64,000 nucleotides of DNA from assembly GCF_013106755.1 (NCBI RefSeq), contig NZ_WHPF01000011.1:124001-188000 (forward strand). The letters are read 5' to 3'. A model generated the notes under the pieces. The model did no database searches. It had not been told where the DNA came from and saw nothing but the letters and a program-made list of their open reading frames with translations. The stretch is from Limnovirga soli. Its GTDB lineage: Bacteria; Bacteroidota; Bacteroidia; Chitinophagales; Chitinophagaceae. Positions within the stretch are counted from its first letter, which is position 1. Each line of letters begins with the position of its first letter. A program made the position numbers and the translations under genes. This document shows, piece by piece, positions 43,554 through 52,835 of this stretch.

Positions 43554-43910
43554 ATGCTTACCAGCATCAGCCCAAAACTACCCATGCGGGATAAGGGCAT
43601 TACAAAAGATTTTTATATCAATCAACTGGGTTTTAAGGAATTTGGCATGGCCGATTTTCCCGGCTACCTGATGGTACAAAAGGACCAGATTGAAATTCAC
43701 TTTTTTGAGTTTGCCGCACTTGACCCCAATGAAAATTATGGCCAGGTGTATATTCGTACCGATAATATAACCGAATGGTATCAACTGGCTTTAGAGCATA
43801 ATGTAACTATACCTGCTGCGGGGCATTTACAAATAAAACCCTGGCGCCAGCAGGAATTTGCTTTATTAGACCCTGACAACAATTTGCTTACGTTTGGCCA
43901 GTCTATATAA
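43554..43910 (+). CDS. VOC-superfamily (glyoxalase/bleomycin-resistance-like) protein
   Basis: A 118-residue protein with the paired beta-alpha-beta-beta-beta modules of vicinal-oxygen-chelate proteins: KLPMRDKGITKDFYINQLGF at the start, IEIHFFEF in the middle and FALLDPDNNLLTFGQ at the end. The frame could start at a GTG at 43500, but the ATG at 43554 gives the normal N-terminus. Bleomycin-binding-like or other small-molecule function cannot be told apart. Confidence 0.8.
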   Translation: MLTSISPKLPMRDKGITKDFYINQLGFKEFGMADFPGYLMVQKDQIEIHFFEFAALDPNENYGQVYIRTDNITEWYQLALEHNVTIPAAGHLQIKPWRQQEFALLDPDNNLLTFGQSI

Positions 43911-43995
43911 CTAGTAAAAGTTGCACTAATAAATTGATTGGCTATTATACTATGCCCAATTATTTTATTCAGCAGAGGGCTGCATAGTGTTATGC

Positions 43996-44020
43996 CGTAC
44001 AAGTGTGCGACGCAAGTAAA
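43996..44020 (-). repeat. Dispersed 20-bp repeat, copy 10 (reverse)
   Basis: CGTACAAGTGTGCGACGCAA followed by GTAAA, between two convergent genes (VOC protein and NagA). Confidence 0.85.
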
Positions 44021-44057
44021 GCCTGAAAGCATTTCTATTGCCTGGCTCAAAAAATAT

Positions 44058-45152
44058 CTAATCGCAAATTACCTGTGCCAGCTGCTGTTGTTGGTTAAGC
44101 ACTATAAATTCTGCCGCATAGCCTGGCGCAATACATCCGTGCCTTTGTTGCAAACCCATGGCTGTTGCGGGGTACAGGCTACACATACGCAGCGCTTCTT
44201 CTATACCAATATCGCAGTGCTGCACAAAATTGCTAAAACATTTATGCATGGTTAATGCCGAACCGCTAAGTATGCCGTTTGAGGTATATTTATCTGTTTC
44301 CAGCGTGTGTTGGTAAAAACCGGTAGTAGTGGTAGTTACTGCATCTGTAATAGCAAATAAGCGGGGGCCCATTTGTTTTTTGGCAATTTGTATGGCTGCA
44401 AAATCTACATGATGCCCATCGGGTACCACACTGCTTAATACGGTGGGATGATTAAAAATAGCGCCAACCATGCCCGGTGTGCGGTGTTGTAAACCACTCA
44501 TGGCATTATACAAATGCGTAGCTGTACCAATGCCATTATTAAAAGCAGCTGTTGCCTGCTGATAGGTTGCATTGCTATGCCCGGCAGATACCACCACTTT
44601 GTAAGATTGTATAAATGTTACCAATTCTGGCGTGCAACTTTCGGGGGCCAGGGTAATTATTTTAATAATACCCTTGCCATAATCAAGCAAAACCTTGGCC
44701 TGCGCAATGGTGGGGCTAAATATCCATTCCTCTTTATGGGCACCTTTTTTTGCAGGGTTTATCCAGGGCCCTTCTACGTGCAAACCCATTACATGTTTAC
44801 CGCCCTGCTGCCAATAGGTTTTTATGGCATCCACACAATCAAAAATGGTTTCGTAGGTATTGGTAGCAACTGTAGGCATACACTGTGTGGCGCCACCTGC
44901 CTTACAATAGTCTGCAATAGCGGCCACTGTAACCGCATCCGGATACACCGAAAGTAAACGCCCCGCTGCACCATATAATTGAATATCCATTAAAGCTGGT
45001 GCCAACATGGTATTGCCAAGATCAGTAACTTTTTCATCAGGCTTAATATCTGCAACCGGTATCAGTTCGGTAATGGTGCCATTATTGGTGCTAACAGCAT
45101 AACCGGTAAGGGTATTGGTGCCTGTAAAAATTTGTGCGGCTTTATATATCAT
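44058..45152 (-). CDS. nagA: N-acetylglucosamine-6-phosphate deacetylase
   Basis: A 364-residue amidohydrolase that removes acetate from GlcNAc-6-phosphate in amino-sugar and cell-wall recycling. The metal-ligand and catalytic landmarks are HVEGPW (E127), SAGHSNA, THLYNAMSGL and ITDAV. The DIQLYG motif replaces the HxH found in some amidohydrolases, as is normal for NagA. Its start overlaps the end of the omega-amidase gene by 11 bases, so the two are co-translated. Confidence 0.93.
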   Translation of the reverse strand: MIYKAAQIFTGTNTLTGYAVSTNNGTITELIPVADIKPDEKVTDLGNTMLAPALMDIQLYGAAGRLLSVYPDAVTVAAIADYCKAGGATQCMPTVATNTYETIFDCVDAIKTYWQQGGKHVMGLHVEGPWINPAKKGAHKEEWIFSPTIAQAKVLLDYGKGIIKIITLAPESCTPELVTFIQSYKVVVSAGHSNATYQQATAAFNNGIGTATHLYNAMSGLQHRTPGMVGAIFNHPTVLSSVVPDGHHVDFAAIQIAKKQMGPRLFAITDAVTTTTTGFYQHTLETDKYTSNGILSGSALTMHKCFSNFVQHCDIGIEEALRMCSLYPATAMGLQQRHGCIAPGYAAEFIVLNQQQQLAQVICD

Positions 45153-45969
45153 GGTCGTGGTTTAAAATGGTAAATGCATCTGCATCTTTTAAAAAGGGCA
45201 GTTTTTCTCTTATGGTGGCTAAAGTTGTTTTTTCCAGCGTTATGGTAAATACATCGGCTTCATCCTGTTTATGGTATAAAATTTCGCCCATGGCATCAAC
45301 TACCATGCTATCGCCGCTATGGTAAATTTCATTACCATCATAACCCACCCGGTTTACGCCAACCACATAACACTGGTTTTCTATGGCACGGGCCTGCAGC
45401 AGGGTTTTCCAGGCAAGGTTGCGGCGTTGGGGCCAATTGGCTACATACAGTAATATATCGTATTCTGCAGGCGCTGCAGCGCCATCTGTGTCGCCTAATG
45501 GCAATTGCTGGCGTGCCCAAACCGGAAACCGCAAATCGTAGCAAACCTGCAAATGTATTTTCCAGCCTTTAACTGATGCTACCAGCCTTTTATTGCCGGC
45601 TGTATATTGGGCATCTTCGCCGGCAAAGCCAAACAAATGGCGTTTATCGTAATAGCCGTATTGCCCGTTGGGTAACATCCATATTAGTCGGTTATAATAG
45701 CAGCCTGCTTCTTCAATAATAAGGCTACCTGTAATTATAGCTCTTTTGGTAATAGCCATGCGCTGCATCCATTGTACGGTGGGGCCACTCATAGGTTCTG
45801 CCAGTGCGGCCGGCTGCATACTAAACCCGGTGCTAAACATTTCTGGTAGTACAATCAGTTCTGTTTTGGCGGTTATATTGTTAATGGTATTTTCCAGCAT
45901 AGCCAGGTTAGCCGCTTTGTCTTCCCAATGCAGGGCCGTTTGTACCAAAGTAATAGTAAGTGGCAGCAT
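45142..45969 (-). CDS. Omega-amidase / nitrilase-superfamily amidohydrolase (YafV-like)
   Basis: A 275-residue carbon-nitrogen hydrolase with the complete Glu-Lys-Cys triad: E43 (LPEMFSTGF), K109 (DKRHLF) and C143 (VCYDLRFP). The YafV/omega-amidase branch hydrolyses alpha-ketoglutaramate and similar amides. The frame opens earlier (46026), but MLPLTITLVQ at 45969 is the family N-terminus. It overlaps nagA by 11 bases. Confidence 0.9.
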   Translation of the reverse strand: MLPLTITLVQTALHWEDKAANLAMLENTINNITAKTELIVLPEMFSTGFSMQPAALAEPMSGPTVQWMQRMAITKRAIITGSLIIEEAGCYYNRLIWMLPNGQYGYYDKRHLFGFAGEDAQYTAGNKRLVASVKGWKIHLQVCYDLRFPVWARQQLPLGDTDGAAAPAEYDILLYVANWPQRRNLAWKTLLQARAIENQCYVVGVNRVGYDGNEIYHSGDSMVVDAMGEILYHKQDEADVFTITLEKTTLATIREKLPFLKDADAFTILNHDHDI

Positions 45970-46075
45970 AGTACGGTGCATAATTTTGGTGAAAGTAATA
46001 AGATATCTGTTAAATATCCCCGGCATCTATTGGCTGTATTTATTGGAGCCCTGCAATGGTATATCATGGCAACGC

Positions 46076-46098
46076 CGCTTGCGTCGCACACTTTTGCG
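46076..46098 (+). repeat. Dispersed 20-bp repeat, copy 11 (variant)
   Basis: CTTGCGTCGCACACTTTTGCG, a variant with TTTTGCG in place of CTTGTACG, between the divergent omega-amidase and PH-like genes. Confidence 0.65.
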
Positions 46099-46206
46099 TT
46101 CCTCTTTTATGGCAGCAAAAAAGCCAGTACGGTATTCATTTGTTATTTTTACAATTGTAGCAACGGCCATTGCATAAAAATTATAACCTTGCTGCAAATA
46201 AGCAGT

Positions 46207-46488
46207 ATGAAAACATATACAGCCTCCCATTTATCCGAAGGAAATAAATTATTCCCCTGCCGTATTACAATCGACGATAAGGGCATCACCCTTAAAGTAC
46301 CCGGTTTTCTCAGCGGTAAAGAATCAACCGTATTATACAATCATATATCCTCAGTAGATATTGAAAGCCCCATGATAGGCTATAGCACCATCTATATAGA
46401 AACCACCGGTGAAGGCAAGATTACCGCCCACGGTTTTACCAAAGCCGAAGTAAGGGAAATGAAAGAAGCCATCCTCTCCAAAATGTAA
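46207..46488 (+). CDS. Small PH-like-domain protein
   Basis: A 93-residue beta-rich protein (HLSEGNKLFPCRITIDDKGI, then TVLYNHISSVDIESP and a C-terminal helix AEVREMKEAIL) with the pattern of bacterial PH domains of the YokE/bPH_2 type. The frame runs back to 45928, but that part overlaps the neighbouring gene's start and a dispersed repeat, so the ATG at 46207 is chosen. Role unknown. Confidence 0.7.
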   Translation: MKTYTASHLSEGNKLFPCRITIDDKGITLKVPGFLSGKESTVLYNHISSVDIESPMIGYSTIYIETTGEGKITAHGFTKAEVREMKEAILSKM

Positions 46489-46575
46489 CAGGCTAATAAC
46501 AAAGTACTCGACTATAGCCAATAAAAAAATGCAGAGTTGTGTGGTATTAGCCCATAAATTGTATTTTACATTACT

Positions 46576-48015
46576 ATGGCAACAACCGCTACCACCAGCT
46601 TTGCACTTAACGGGCTTAGTCACCAGCAATTTCTAATGCTGGCCATTGATGCTGCCCGCAGTATTGGCTGGTACCCGCAAATTATTAATGCAGATACTTT
46701 ATTGCTGCACACCACCGGCAGCCGCCGCGCCGGCGAATTAATTACTATAGAAATGGCCAACCAGCAGGCCATAGCCACTAGCAAAAACAAACAAATACAA
46801 TTATTTGGCAAAAACAAAAATGCCGGTAATATAAGCCGGCTGCAGCAAGCCATAGAATCGCTTCTTCCACAATTAACCCCCGAACATTTAACCAATCAGT
46901 TCGAAGCCATGGTGGCGGAACACCGGGCCATTCAAACCGACTTACAGGAAAGGGCTGCCAACAACCAGCTTACCGCTGTAGAAAAAATTTCTATGGGCGT
47001 GGGTGGCCACTTTATTACATATGCCATTATTGCTGCCAACCTGCTGGTATTTGTAATAATGGTTATTGCCGGCGTAAACCTTATGGAACCTTCTACTGAA
47101 GACCTGCTGCATTGGGGCGGCAACCTGCGTGCATATACTGTTGCAGGACAATGGTACCGCCTGTTAACCAGCACTTTTTTGCATGGCGGTATATTACATC
47201 TGCTGTTTAATATGTATGCCCTGTATTTTATTGGCATTTACCTGGAGCCATTAATTGGACGCTGGCGTTTTTTAGCACTATATTTATGTACCGGTATACT
47301 GGCAAGTGCTGCCAGCATTTGGTGGAGTGGCGATGCAGTAAGCGTGGGTGCTTCCGGTGCTATATTTGGCATGTATGGGGTATTTCTTGCCTTGCTTACC
47401 ACCAACTATATTGATAAAGATACCCGCAAAGCATTATTACAAAGCATTGTAATTTTTGTGGTATTTAATCTGGCTTATGGCACCAAAGCCGGTATAGACA
47501 ATGCCGCCCATATTGGCGGCTTGCTTAGTGGTTTATTGTTTGGCTATATCTGTTATTTCTTCTTTATCCGCCGTCGGGACCGCCCAGTTATTTCTATATT
47601 GGCAACGGTGGCTATAACAGCCCTGATATTAATGGCTTCTATGCCCGGCATACAAGACGATAGCCTGCAGTTTGAAAAAGACTTTAACCAGTTTATTGCA
47701 CTCGAAGCCAAAGCCATGAAACCCCTGCAAAGTTTTTCTACCAGTAATTCTGCAGAAACTTTTACGAAGGATTTACAAAATATATCCCTGCCCGCCTGGC
47801 AGCAAAATAAAAAACTGCTGGCAAAAGCCAATAATTATCACCTTAATAATTATATGCAGCAGCGTAAAAATATGTTGCAGCAATATGTAAACCTGCGCCT
47901 GCAGCAAACCCAGTTATTTATACAATTTGCCGCCAAAGAAAACCTGGATAATAATGAACAGTTAACTACCATCAACCAGCAAATAAATAATATTATCGAC
48001 TCTTTAAATAAATAG
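46576..48015 (+). CDS. Rhomboid-family intramembrane serine protease with N- and C-terminal extensions
   Basis: A 479-residue protein. A soluble N-terminal region (1-140) precedes a six-to-seven-helix rhomboid core (about 145-355) with catalytic S260 in GASGAIFG, H312 in AAHIGGLLSG, and the HGGILHLLFNM loop. A polar C-terminal helical region (360-479) rich in Gln and Asn follows. Rhomboids cut membrane-anchored substrates; none can be named here. Confidence 0.92.
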   Translation: MATTATTSFALNGLSHQQFLMLAIDAARSIGWYPQIINADTLLLHTTGSRRAGELITIEMANQQAIATSKNKQIQLFGKNKNAGNISRLQQAIESLLPQLTPEHLTNQFEAMVAEHRAIQTDLQERAANNQLTAVEKISMGVGGHFITYAIIAANLLVFVIMVIAGVNLMEPSTEDLLHWGGNLRAYTVAGQWYRLLTSTFLHGGILHLLFNMYALYFIGIYLEPLIGRWRFLALYLCTGILASAASIWWSGDAVSVGASGAIFGMYGVFLALLTTNYIDKDTRKALLQSIVIFVVFNLAYGTKAGIDNAAHIGGLLSGLLFGYICYFFFIRRRDRPVISILATVAITALILMASMPGIQDDSLQFEKDFNQFIALEAKAMKPLQSFSTSNSAETFTKDLQNISLPAWQQNKKLLAKANNYHLNNYMQQRKNMLQQYVNLRLQQTQLFIQFAAKENLDNNEQLTTINQQINNIIDSLNK

Positions 48016-48080
48016 CAGCTTAAATATTTGGGTTGCAGCAATACATTTTTTGGGCCCGGCCAAAAATCAGGAAGCAGCTT

Positions 48081-48103
48081 TACTTGCGTCGCACACTTGT
48101 ACG
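48081..48103 (+). repeat. Dispersed 20-bp repeat, copy 12
   Basis: TACTTGCGTCGCACACTTGT followed by ACG, after the rhomboid gene. The 297-base gap 48016-48312 shows nothing else. Confidence 0.85.
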
Positions 48104-48312
48104 TTTTCCTTGGTGGCAGCTTTTATTGGAGCGGAATTTTAGAGTAAAACGATAAAATCACAACTACACCATGAGCTTGTTTTAGGGCAAAAGTTCAATG
48201 CTACTATTAGCGCCCCGCCAACAGAAGCGCAGTACATACACCAAAAACGGCAGGAAATATGAAGAATTGCAGCACAACTTAGCCTTGTCAAACCATGCTT
48301 TTACAAATGAAC

Positions 48313-48781
48313 TTATTGGCTGCTGCCTTTCTTCTTGTCAATAAGAAATAATGTAATGAAATTGCTGCACCAATAAATCATTGCAATTATTGTCCCAGTT
48401 AAAAATTTAGAAAGCAAATATTGCATTCCCATTCTGCTATGCCAAACTATTAATCCAAAACCAATTCCAAATAGCATGGATGCAATAATTGTTAATTGCC
48501 AAAGTGTAAGATTAAATATTTTTTTGTCTTTGCAAATAAGTATTCCAGACCCTTATTCCAACCAAACGTTGAAATGCCACAGCAGCTATGTAGGCGACAG
48601 CATAAATAGGTAAAAATATCTCTATGTCGAAAAGAGGTTCAAATAAGATTGGAGCGTCATAATAATTTTCTGGATATAAATATTCCAAAGCAGTAGCCTG
48701 AATTTGTAAAGCAATAACTGCAAGCAAAATACCTACAAAGGTTGGAAATAGAATACTTATGGTTCTATGAGTCATTCGCAT
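48313..48781 (-). pseudogene. Small four-helix membrane protein, apparently frameshifted at an A7 run
   Basis: The first frame (48781 to 48512) gives 89 residues with two membrane segments and stops just after QRQKNI. The stop follows a run of seven A (minus strand). Reading the next frame from that run continues a sensible coding sequence, KIFNLTLWQLTIIAS, with two further hydrophobic helices, to a stop at 48313-48315. A run of six A would make one protein of about 155 residues. Either the gene is broken, the run is a sequencing error, or the ribosome slips. I do not recognise the family. Confidence 0.55.
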
Positions 48782-48800
48782 TGGTTAGAAGTGAGGTTGA

Positions 48801-48955
48801 ATAGGGCAGTCAACGGTGAGCGATTTATAGTGGTTGGTAATTATATTTCATATGCTGATATCCGCTGCTGAATAACATATATTGTTGAAGTTAAATACAA
48901 AAGCTGATAAAAATTGCGTTAGCCAGCATAGCATAAAGCCCCATGTTAGCGGCCG
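48801..48955. repeat. attC-like spacer repeat R1
   Basis: Shares with R2 (49565-49770) the start ATAGGRCAGTYAACGG, a middle CCGCTGCTGA...GAAGTTAA and an end CGTYAGCCAGCATAG...GTT. On the minus strand it begins inside the stop codon of the lipoprotein gene (GCTAAC) and ends with GTTGACT about 20 bases before the next gene, the layout of an integron cassette attachment site. Match to the classical RYYYAAC/GTTRRRY ends is only partial. Confidence 0.4.
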
Positions 48956-49563
48956 TATTTCTCAACCAATTCCCAGGAGTCACTATTTTTGTCGTATCGA
49001 ACAATTCCATCGGATTTACTCCAATACAATTTCGAAATGAAATTTGCTTTTTGGTTGTTTTTGAAATTTGAATCTTCGACAACGTCTGGTAATAAAATAA
49101 TAACGTCATCGTATTTTTTCAAACGGGTTGTAATAGTAATTGTCGTTGCAGTGTCAAAATACTCAGGGGTATACGATTTGGTAGGGGAGAATCTCGCATT
49201 TTTTGCATAAAAGTTTATCCCTATATAGGAGTTGTTTTGTCTGCCGGCTGTTAGAAAAACAAGAGACGATCGAGCTTTTTTATAGCGACCATTAATTGTG
49301 TCGGAATCATTATATAGCGATATTAGTCTGATTTGTTCCGCCTCTCCAGGGCTAATTGGTCTTGAGTCAAGATATACTTGGCTTGTTTCAAACCCCATTA
49401 AGGCTACAGTATCAAAATTGTTACCAACGTCGGCAAACACCAATGTTTCATTTCCCTTATATGGAAGCCATTTCTTATCCTTGTCAGGTATGTGATAGAC
49501 TCTATGACAAGAAAAGATTGCTGCTACCAAAACGAAGAAAGCTAAAATAATTTGAGGTCTCAT
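48946..49563 (-). CDS. Hypothetical lipoprotein
   Basis: A 205-residue protein with a clear lipoprotein signal (AIFSC, Cys19) and a beta-rich, Lys/Asp/Tyr-rich mature part without motifs known to me. It is a single gene bracketed by the two attC-like spacers R1 and R2: its start is five bases from the end of R2 and its stop codon lies inside R1. This suggests it is carried as a gene-cassette-like unit. Function unknown. Confidence 0.75.
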   Translation of the reverse strand: MRPQIILAFFVLVAAIFSCHRVYHIPDKDKKWLPYKGNETLVFADVGNNFDTVALMGFETSQVYLDSRPISPGEAEQIRLISLYNDSDTINGRYKKARSSLVFLTAGRQNNSYIGINFYAKNARFSPTKSYTPEYFDTATTITITTRLKKYDDVIILLPDVVEDSNFKNNQKANFISKLYWSKSDGIVRYDKNSDSWELVEKYGR

Positions 49564-49564
49564 A

Positions 49565-49770
49565 ATAGGACAGTTAACGGACAGGGCTTGCTGCTGTGCT
49601 GGTATTCATTGAACGTCCAGCCCGGAACCGCTGCTGATTGAAAAACTGATGATGAAGTTAACAACAAAAAGCCAAATAGAATTACGTCGGCTGGTATTGC
49701 TGCTGATAGCGAACAAAAAGATGAGAATATATTCGTCAGCCAGCATAGAAGCAAACCCCCTGTTGTACGT
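49565..49770. repeat. attC-like spacer repeat R2
   Basis: Homologous to R1. Its two ends can pair: ACAGGGCTTGCTGCTGTGCTGG near the left (49580-49602) against CCAGCATAGAAGCAAACCCC near the right (49741-49760), forming a long imperfect hairpin. On the minus strand it ends GTTAACT five bases before the lipoprotein start. The rest of the gap up to 50014 has no gene and contains stem-loop H1. Confidence 0.4.
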
Positions 49771-49851
49771 TCGCCCTTTCCTCAGTCCATTAGTAGAGTG
49801 TTGCATTTTTACTGTGCCCACCTAAAGACTGTTTCCCAAGCCGAGCAAGAA

Positions 49852-49915
49852 GGCAAGCTCTTTGGCAGGTTGGCTTCTGTGCTTTTGGGTTTGTGCGCCT
49901 GCCAATGTGCTTGCC
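49852..49915. repeat. Stem-loop H1 at the left border of the signalling island
   Basis: Outer helix GGCAAGC/GCTTGCC (49852-49858, 49909-49915), a 3x3 internal loop TCT/TGT, inner helix TTGGCAGG/CCTGCCAA (49862-49869, 49898-49905) and a 28-base loop starting TTGGCTT. H2 at 59900-59965 has the same design with different but again complementary helices. Confidence 0.8.
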
Positions 49916-50014
49916 TTGTGGCGTTGGCTATTAGAGACTTTATATCTTATAGTCGAGTTATGAAAAGAATATAAAAAAAGTCAATTAACCTTAAAAACGA
50001 TTACTATTTACTCT

Positions 50015-50515
50015 TTATGGGGTATTACAAGTTATTTGGCTTCTTAGCTTTGCTTCATCTCTACTTTTTGCAGTAACGGAAATAGGAAATTCTTCAAAAA
50101 TAAAGTCTATTGAATTTTCTTCATATTCAAAAACAGATTGGGGTTGTATAGTAAATGCTTTATTTGTGTTTAAATTATTAGATTCAGTTTCCTTTAGGTA
50201 TAATTTAGTGTTTAAAAGTATTGATTTATCGGTATGATTGACTATGTAACATTTGTTACCTAAACTCAATTTGGTCTGATTAATGCTTTTAGGAAGTAAT
50301 AGTATTTTTTTTGAATACTCACTGCAACTTGTAATATAATATACATTCGGACAAAACCAACTACAATAAACCGCTAAACATATAGGAAGAAGAAGTATTA
50401 CAATACCTAGCCATGTAAAGTTTTCACTGTCTTTAATTTTCTTTGGTATACTTAATAATAAAATTATAGGAAGTAGAATTGCAATAACCCAAATTTGCCA
50501 AGTGGAAAGTATCAT
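50015..50515 (-). CDS. Hypothetical membrane protein at the end of the signalling operon
   Basis: A 166-residue protein with two N-terminal membrane helices (about residues 5-24 and 33-55) and a beta-rich polar remainder with four cysteines overall. It begins 13 bases after the kinase stop and is the last gene of the run. No family recognised. It may anchor or inhibit the kinase or sense an envelope signal; this is inference from position. Confidence 0.65.
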   Translation of the reverse strand: MILSTWQIWVIAILLPIILLLSIPKKIKDSENFTWLGIVILLLPICLAVYCSWFCPNVYYITSCSEYSKKILLLPKSINQTKLSLGNKCYIVNHTDKSILLNTKLYLKETESNNLNTNKAFTIQPQSVFEYEENSIDFIFEEFPISVTAKSRDEAKLRSQITCNTP

Positions 50516-50528
50516 TGTGATTTTTATT

Positions 50529-52835
50529 TTAATTTAAGCAGTTTATTATTTGTTTTGCTTCTGAGCCTGTGGGATTAATCTGTAATGCTTTATTCAATTT
50601 TTCAATTACAAATTGTTTGCAATCATTATCTGATTTACAGCCATTACAACCATTATAATTTTCATACATTTTTTTTGCCCAAGACAAAAAATTATTATAC
50701 CCATCGATAGCAATTCCTGGAACTAGGGAATTTGCTTGCATGTATTTATTTAACGCCTTGTCTGATTCTTTTTTGAAAATACTATTTGCTTCACTAATTA
50801 GCAATTGAGCCTGTTGTTTCTTATTTTCAACTTCGGTTACTTTTTTCTCAATACTTTCAGATTCTACCATTTTATTCCACCAAAAAGAAACTCTTTCTTT
50901 AATCTGGTTTCTTTCTAATACAGCATTTGCAGGAACATATTTATATAACGAGTTGTACAAACTATGTAATTGGTATGGAGAACTGTATGACTCTTTGCTT
51001 GCTAATTCATTAAATTGCTTTATGAACTCTGCTCTCCATTTATCACTATTTTTGCTATTAGGCAAGTTTTCTAAAGTGATTTTAGTTGTTGTCGTATCAA
51101 TTTGATTAACATTAAATGTTGAAAGTACAGTATCTTCTTTTTTAAGGATACTATCAACAATTACTATTGGTATTTTAGTTTTATTATCGGATTTAGGGGA
51201 TAACAGTATAAATGCAACGATTGTTAAAATAGTGCCTCCGACTAATATGTAAATTAATGATTTGCTTTTTTTAGGATTTGATTTTATATCAGGGATATTC
51301 TTACTTTCTAACTTCTCTGTCTGTTTTGCTTGTTTTTTTATAATAATTGTTTCTTCTTCTCTTTCTACTTTCTCAGCATTAATAAATTTCTCTTCCTCTT
51401 CGATTTTGTAATTAAGTAATTTAATCTCATTTTGCAAATTCAATGCATCTTTGTTGGCTGGCTCTAACTTTAATATATCTGTAATATTATTTATAGCTAA
51501 AGCAAGTTTATTATTAGCAATATTATCTTTTGCATTGTTTAATAATTCGGCTATTTTTTTGTGTTGCTCCTCTTTCGCTATCTGTTCTTTACAATATTTT
51601 GTTTTTTCTAATGCTTCTATTTTATCAGGAAATACATGACTAGCTTTTATAAATTGCTGAAGTGCAAGATTATACTCTTTGCTCCCCAACCATTCTAATC
51701 CTTTGGTAAAAAATAACTGGTACTCTTTTGTTTTTGACTCTTTGTTTAATTCATTCTCAGTTGCTTTTCTGAGCTTTTCCAGTGTAATCGTAGATAAAAA
51801 ATTGTTTTCAACAATTTCTATTTGTTGGATAGCCTGTAAGTAATTTTTTGTTGCAAGTAATTTATTGATTTGATTTAATTGTTGTAAATACTCAGACTCT
51901 TTTGCCAGTGCATTTTCAAATTCAATAGCCGATTTAAATCTGCTGTGAAACATCGGTGCCAATGCTTTTGTAATGATAGCATCTAAGTAATCACTCACTC
52001 CATTGTTGTTTACAAAAGTTGATGGTGGAATTAGTTTTTCTCTACCCGTACTTAACAAACTGCTTAGAGGGGGCTTTTGACCCGTAATTAGATGGTACAA
52101 AGTTGCACCTGTTGCATAAGTGTCGAAAGTCGCATCAAAATGTTTAAGGTTGTCAATATCAGCTTGTTCATTTGGTGCATAATGTTTTGTCATTCCGGCG
52201 ACCAACTGACTGGTTTTCCCTATAATTTTTCCACTATCGTCATAACTCTGCGAAGCTCCAAAATCTATAACTATAGCATCATCTGTATCTTTCTTTATAA
52301 GCACATTGCTAGGCTTAATATCCAAATGAAGTTTGCTGCGGTCGTGTATATGTGTAAGGGCCGATAATACTTGTGTTATGTATTTAAGAGCTTTATTCTT
52401 ATCTAATTTCCCTGCTTTATTTAATAGTTCTTCTAAATCGGTACTTTCCACATAGTCCATTACCATGTAAGCTGTGTCATTTTCTTTAAATATATCCCTT
52501 GTTCTTACAATATTAGTATGGTTAAGACTTCGTAATTTCTTGCCCTCTTCTAATTGGTTTTCAACTAATTTATTAAACTCTACTTTTTTATCTGTGTTAG
52601 AGATGTTTACTAAACCTGTTTTAGGGTCTCTTTGACAATAATCATTATAGTACAATTCTTTAATTACAACTTGCTCCGGCATTTTTGCAGCTACATAGTG
52701 AACATCACCAAAACCTGTATTTCTAAAATAACCTATTTCGTCAGCTAAGTAGGTTATCCCAAAGCCACCCTGGCCTATCACTTTTATTATGCGATAACAG
52801 TTATGATTTAATATTGTATTTGTTGGTAAATTCAT
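50529..52835 (-). CDS. Membrane-anchored eukaryotic-like Ser/Thr protein kinase (non-RD)
   Basis: A 768-residue protein. The kinase domain (about 15-310) has glycine loop GQGGFG (21-26), Lys59 in VVIKE, catalytic D172 in HLDIKPSN and D191 in DFGAS. The residue before the catalytic Asp is Leu, not Arg, so it is a non-RD kinase that need not be switched on by activation-loop phosphorylation. A helical TPR-like region (330-500), one membrane helix (about 525-548) and a second helical region follow, so the C-terminal ~215 residues are probably outside the cytoplasm. The gene abuts the phosphatase gene without a gap. Confidence 0.93.
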   Translation of the reverse strand: MNLPTNTILNHNCYRIIKVIGQGGFGITYLADEIGYFRNTGFGDVHYVAAKMPEQVVIKELYYNDYCQRDPKTGLVNISNTDKKVEFNKLVENQLEEGKKLRSLNHTNIVRTRDIFKENDTAYMVMDYVESTDLEELLNKAGKLDKNKALKYITQVLSALTHIHDRSKLHLDIKPSNVLIKKDTDDAIVIDFGASQSYDDSGKIIGKTSQLVAGMTKHYAPNEQADIDNLKHFDATFDTYATGATLYHLITGQKPPLSSLLSTGREKLIPPSTFVNNNGVSDYLDAIITKALAPMFHSRFKSAIEFENALAKESEYLQQLNQINKLLATKNYLQAIQQIEIVENNFLSTITLEKLRKATENELNKESKTKEYQLFFTKGLEWLGSKEYNLALQQFIKASHVFPDKIEALEKTKYCKEQIAKEEQHKKIAELLNNAKDNIANNKLALAINNITDILKLEPANKDALNLQNEIKLLNYKIEEEEKFINAEKVEREEETIIIKKQAKQTEKLESKNIPDIKSNPKKSKSLIYILVGGTILTIVAFILLSPKSDNKTKIPIVIVDSILKKEDTVLSTFNVNQIDTTTTKITLENLPNSKNSDKWRAEFIKQFNELASKESYSSPYQLHSLYNSLYKYVPANAVLERNQIKERVSFWWNKMVESESIEKKVTEVENKKQQAQLLISEANSIFKKESDKALNKYMQANSLVPGIAIDGYNNFLSWAKKMYENYNGCNGCKSDNDCKQFVIEKLNKALQINPTGSEAKQIINCLN

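Noticed and set aside
44514-44957. 147-codon plus-strand frame inside nagA
   Set aside because: Antisense to a gene with all catalytic motifs of NagA; no independent support.
45928-46206. N-terminal extension of the PH-like protein frame
   Set aside because: It overlaps the omega-amidase start and a dispersed repeat; the downstream ATG gives a complete small domain.
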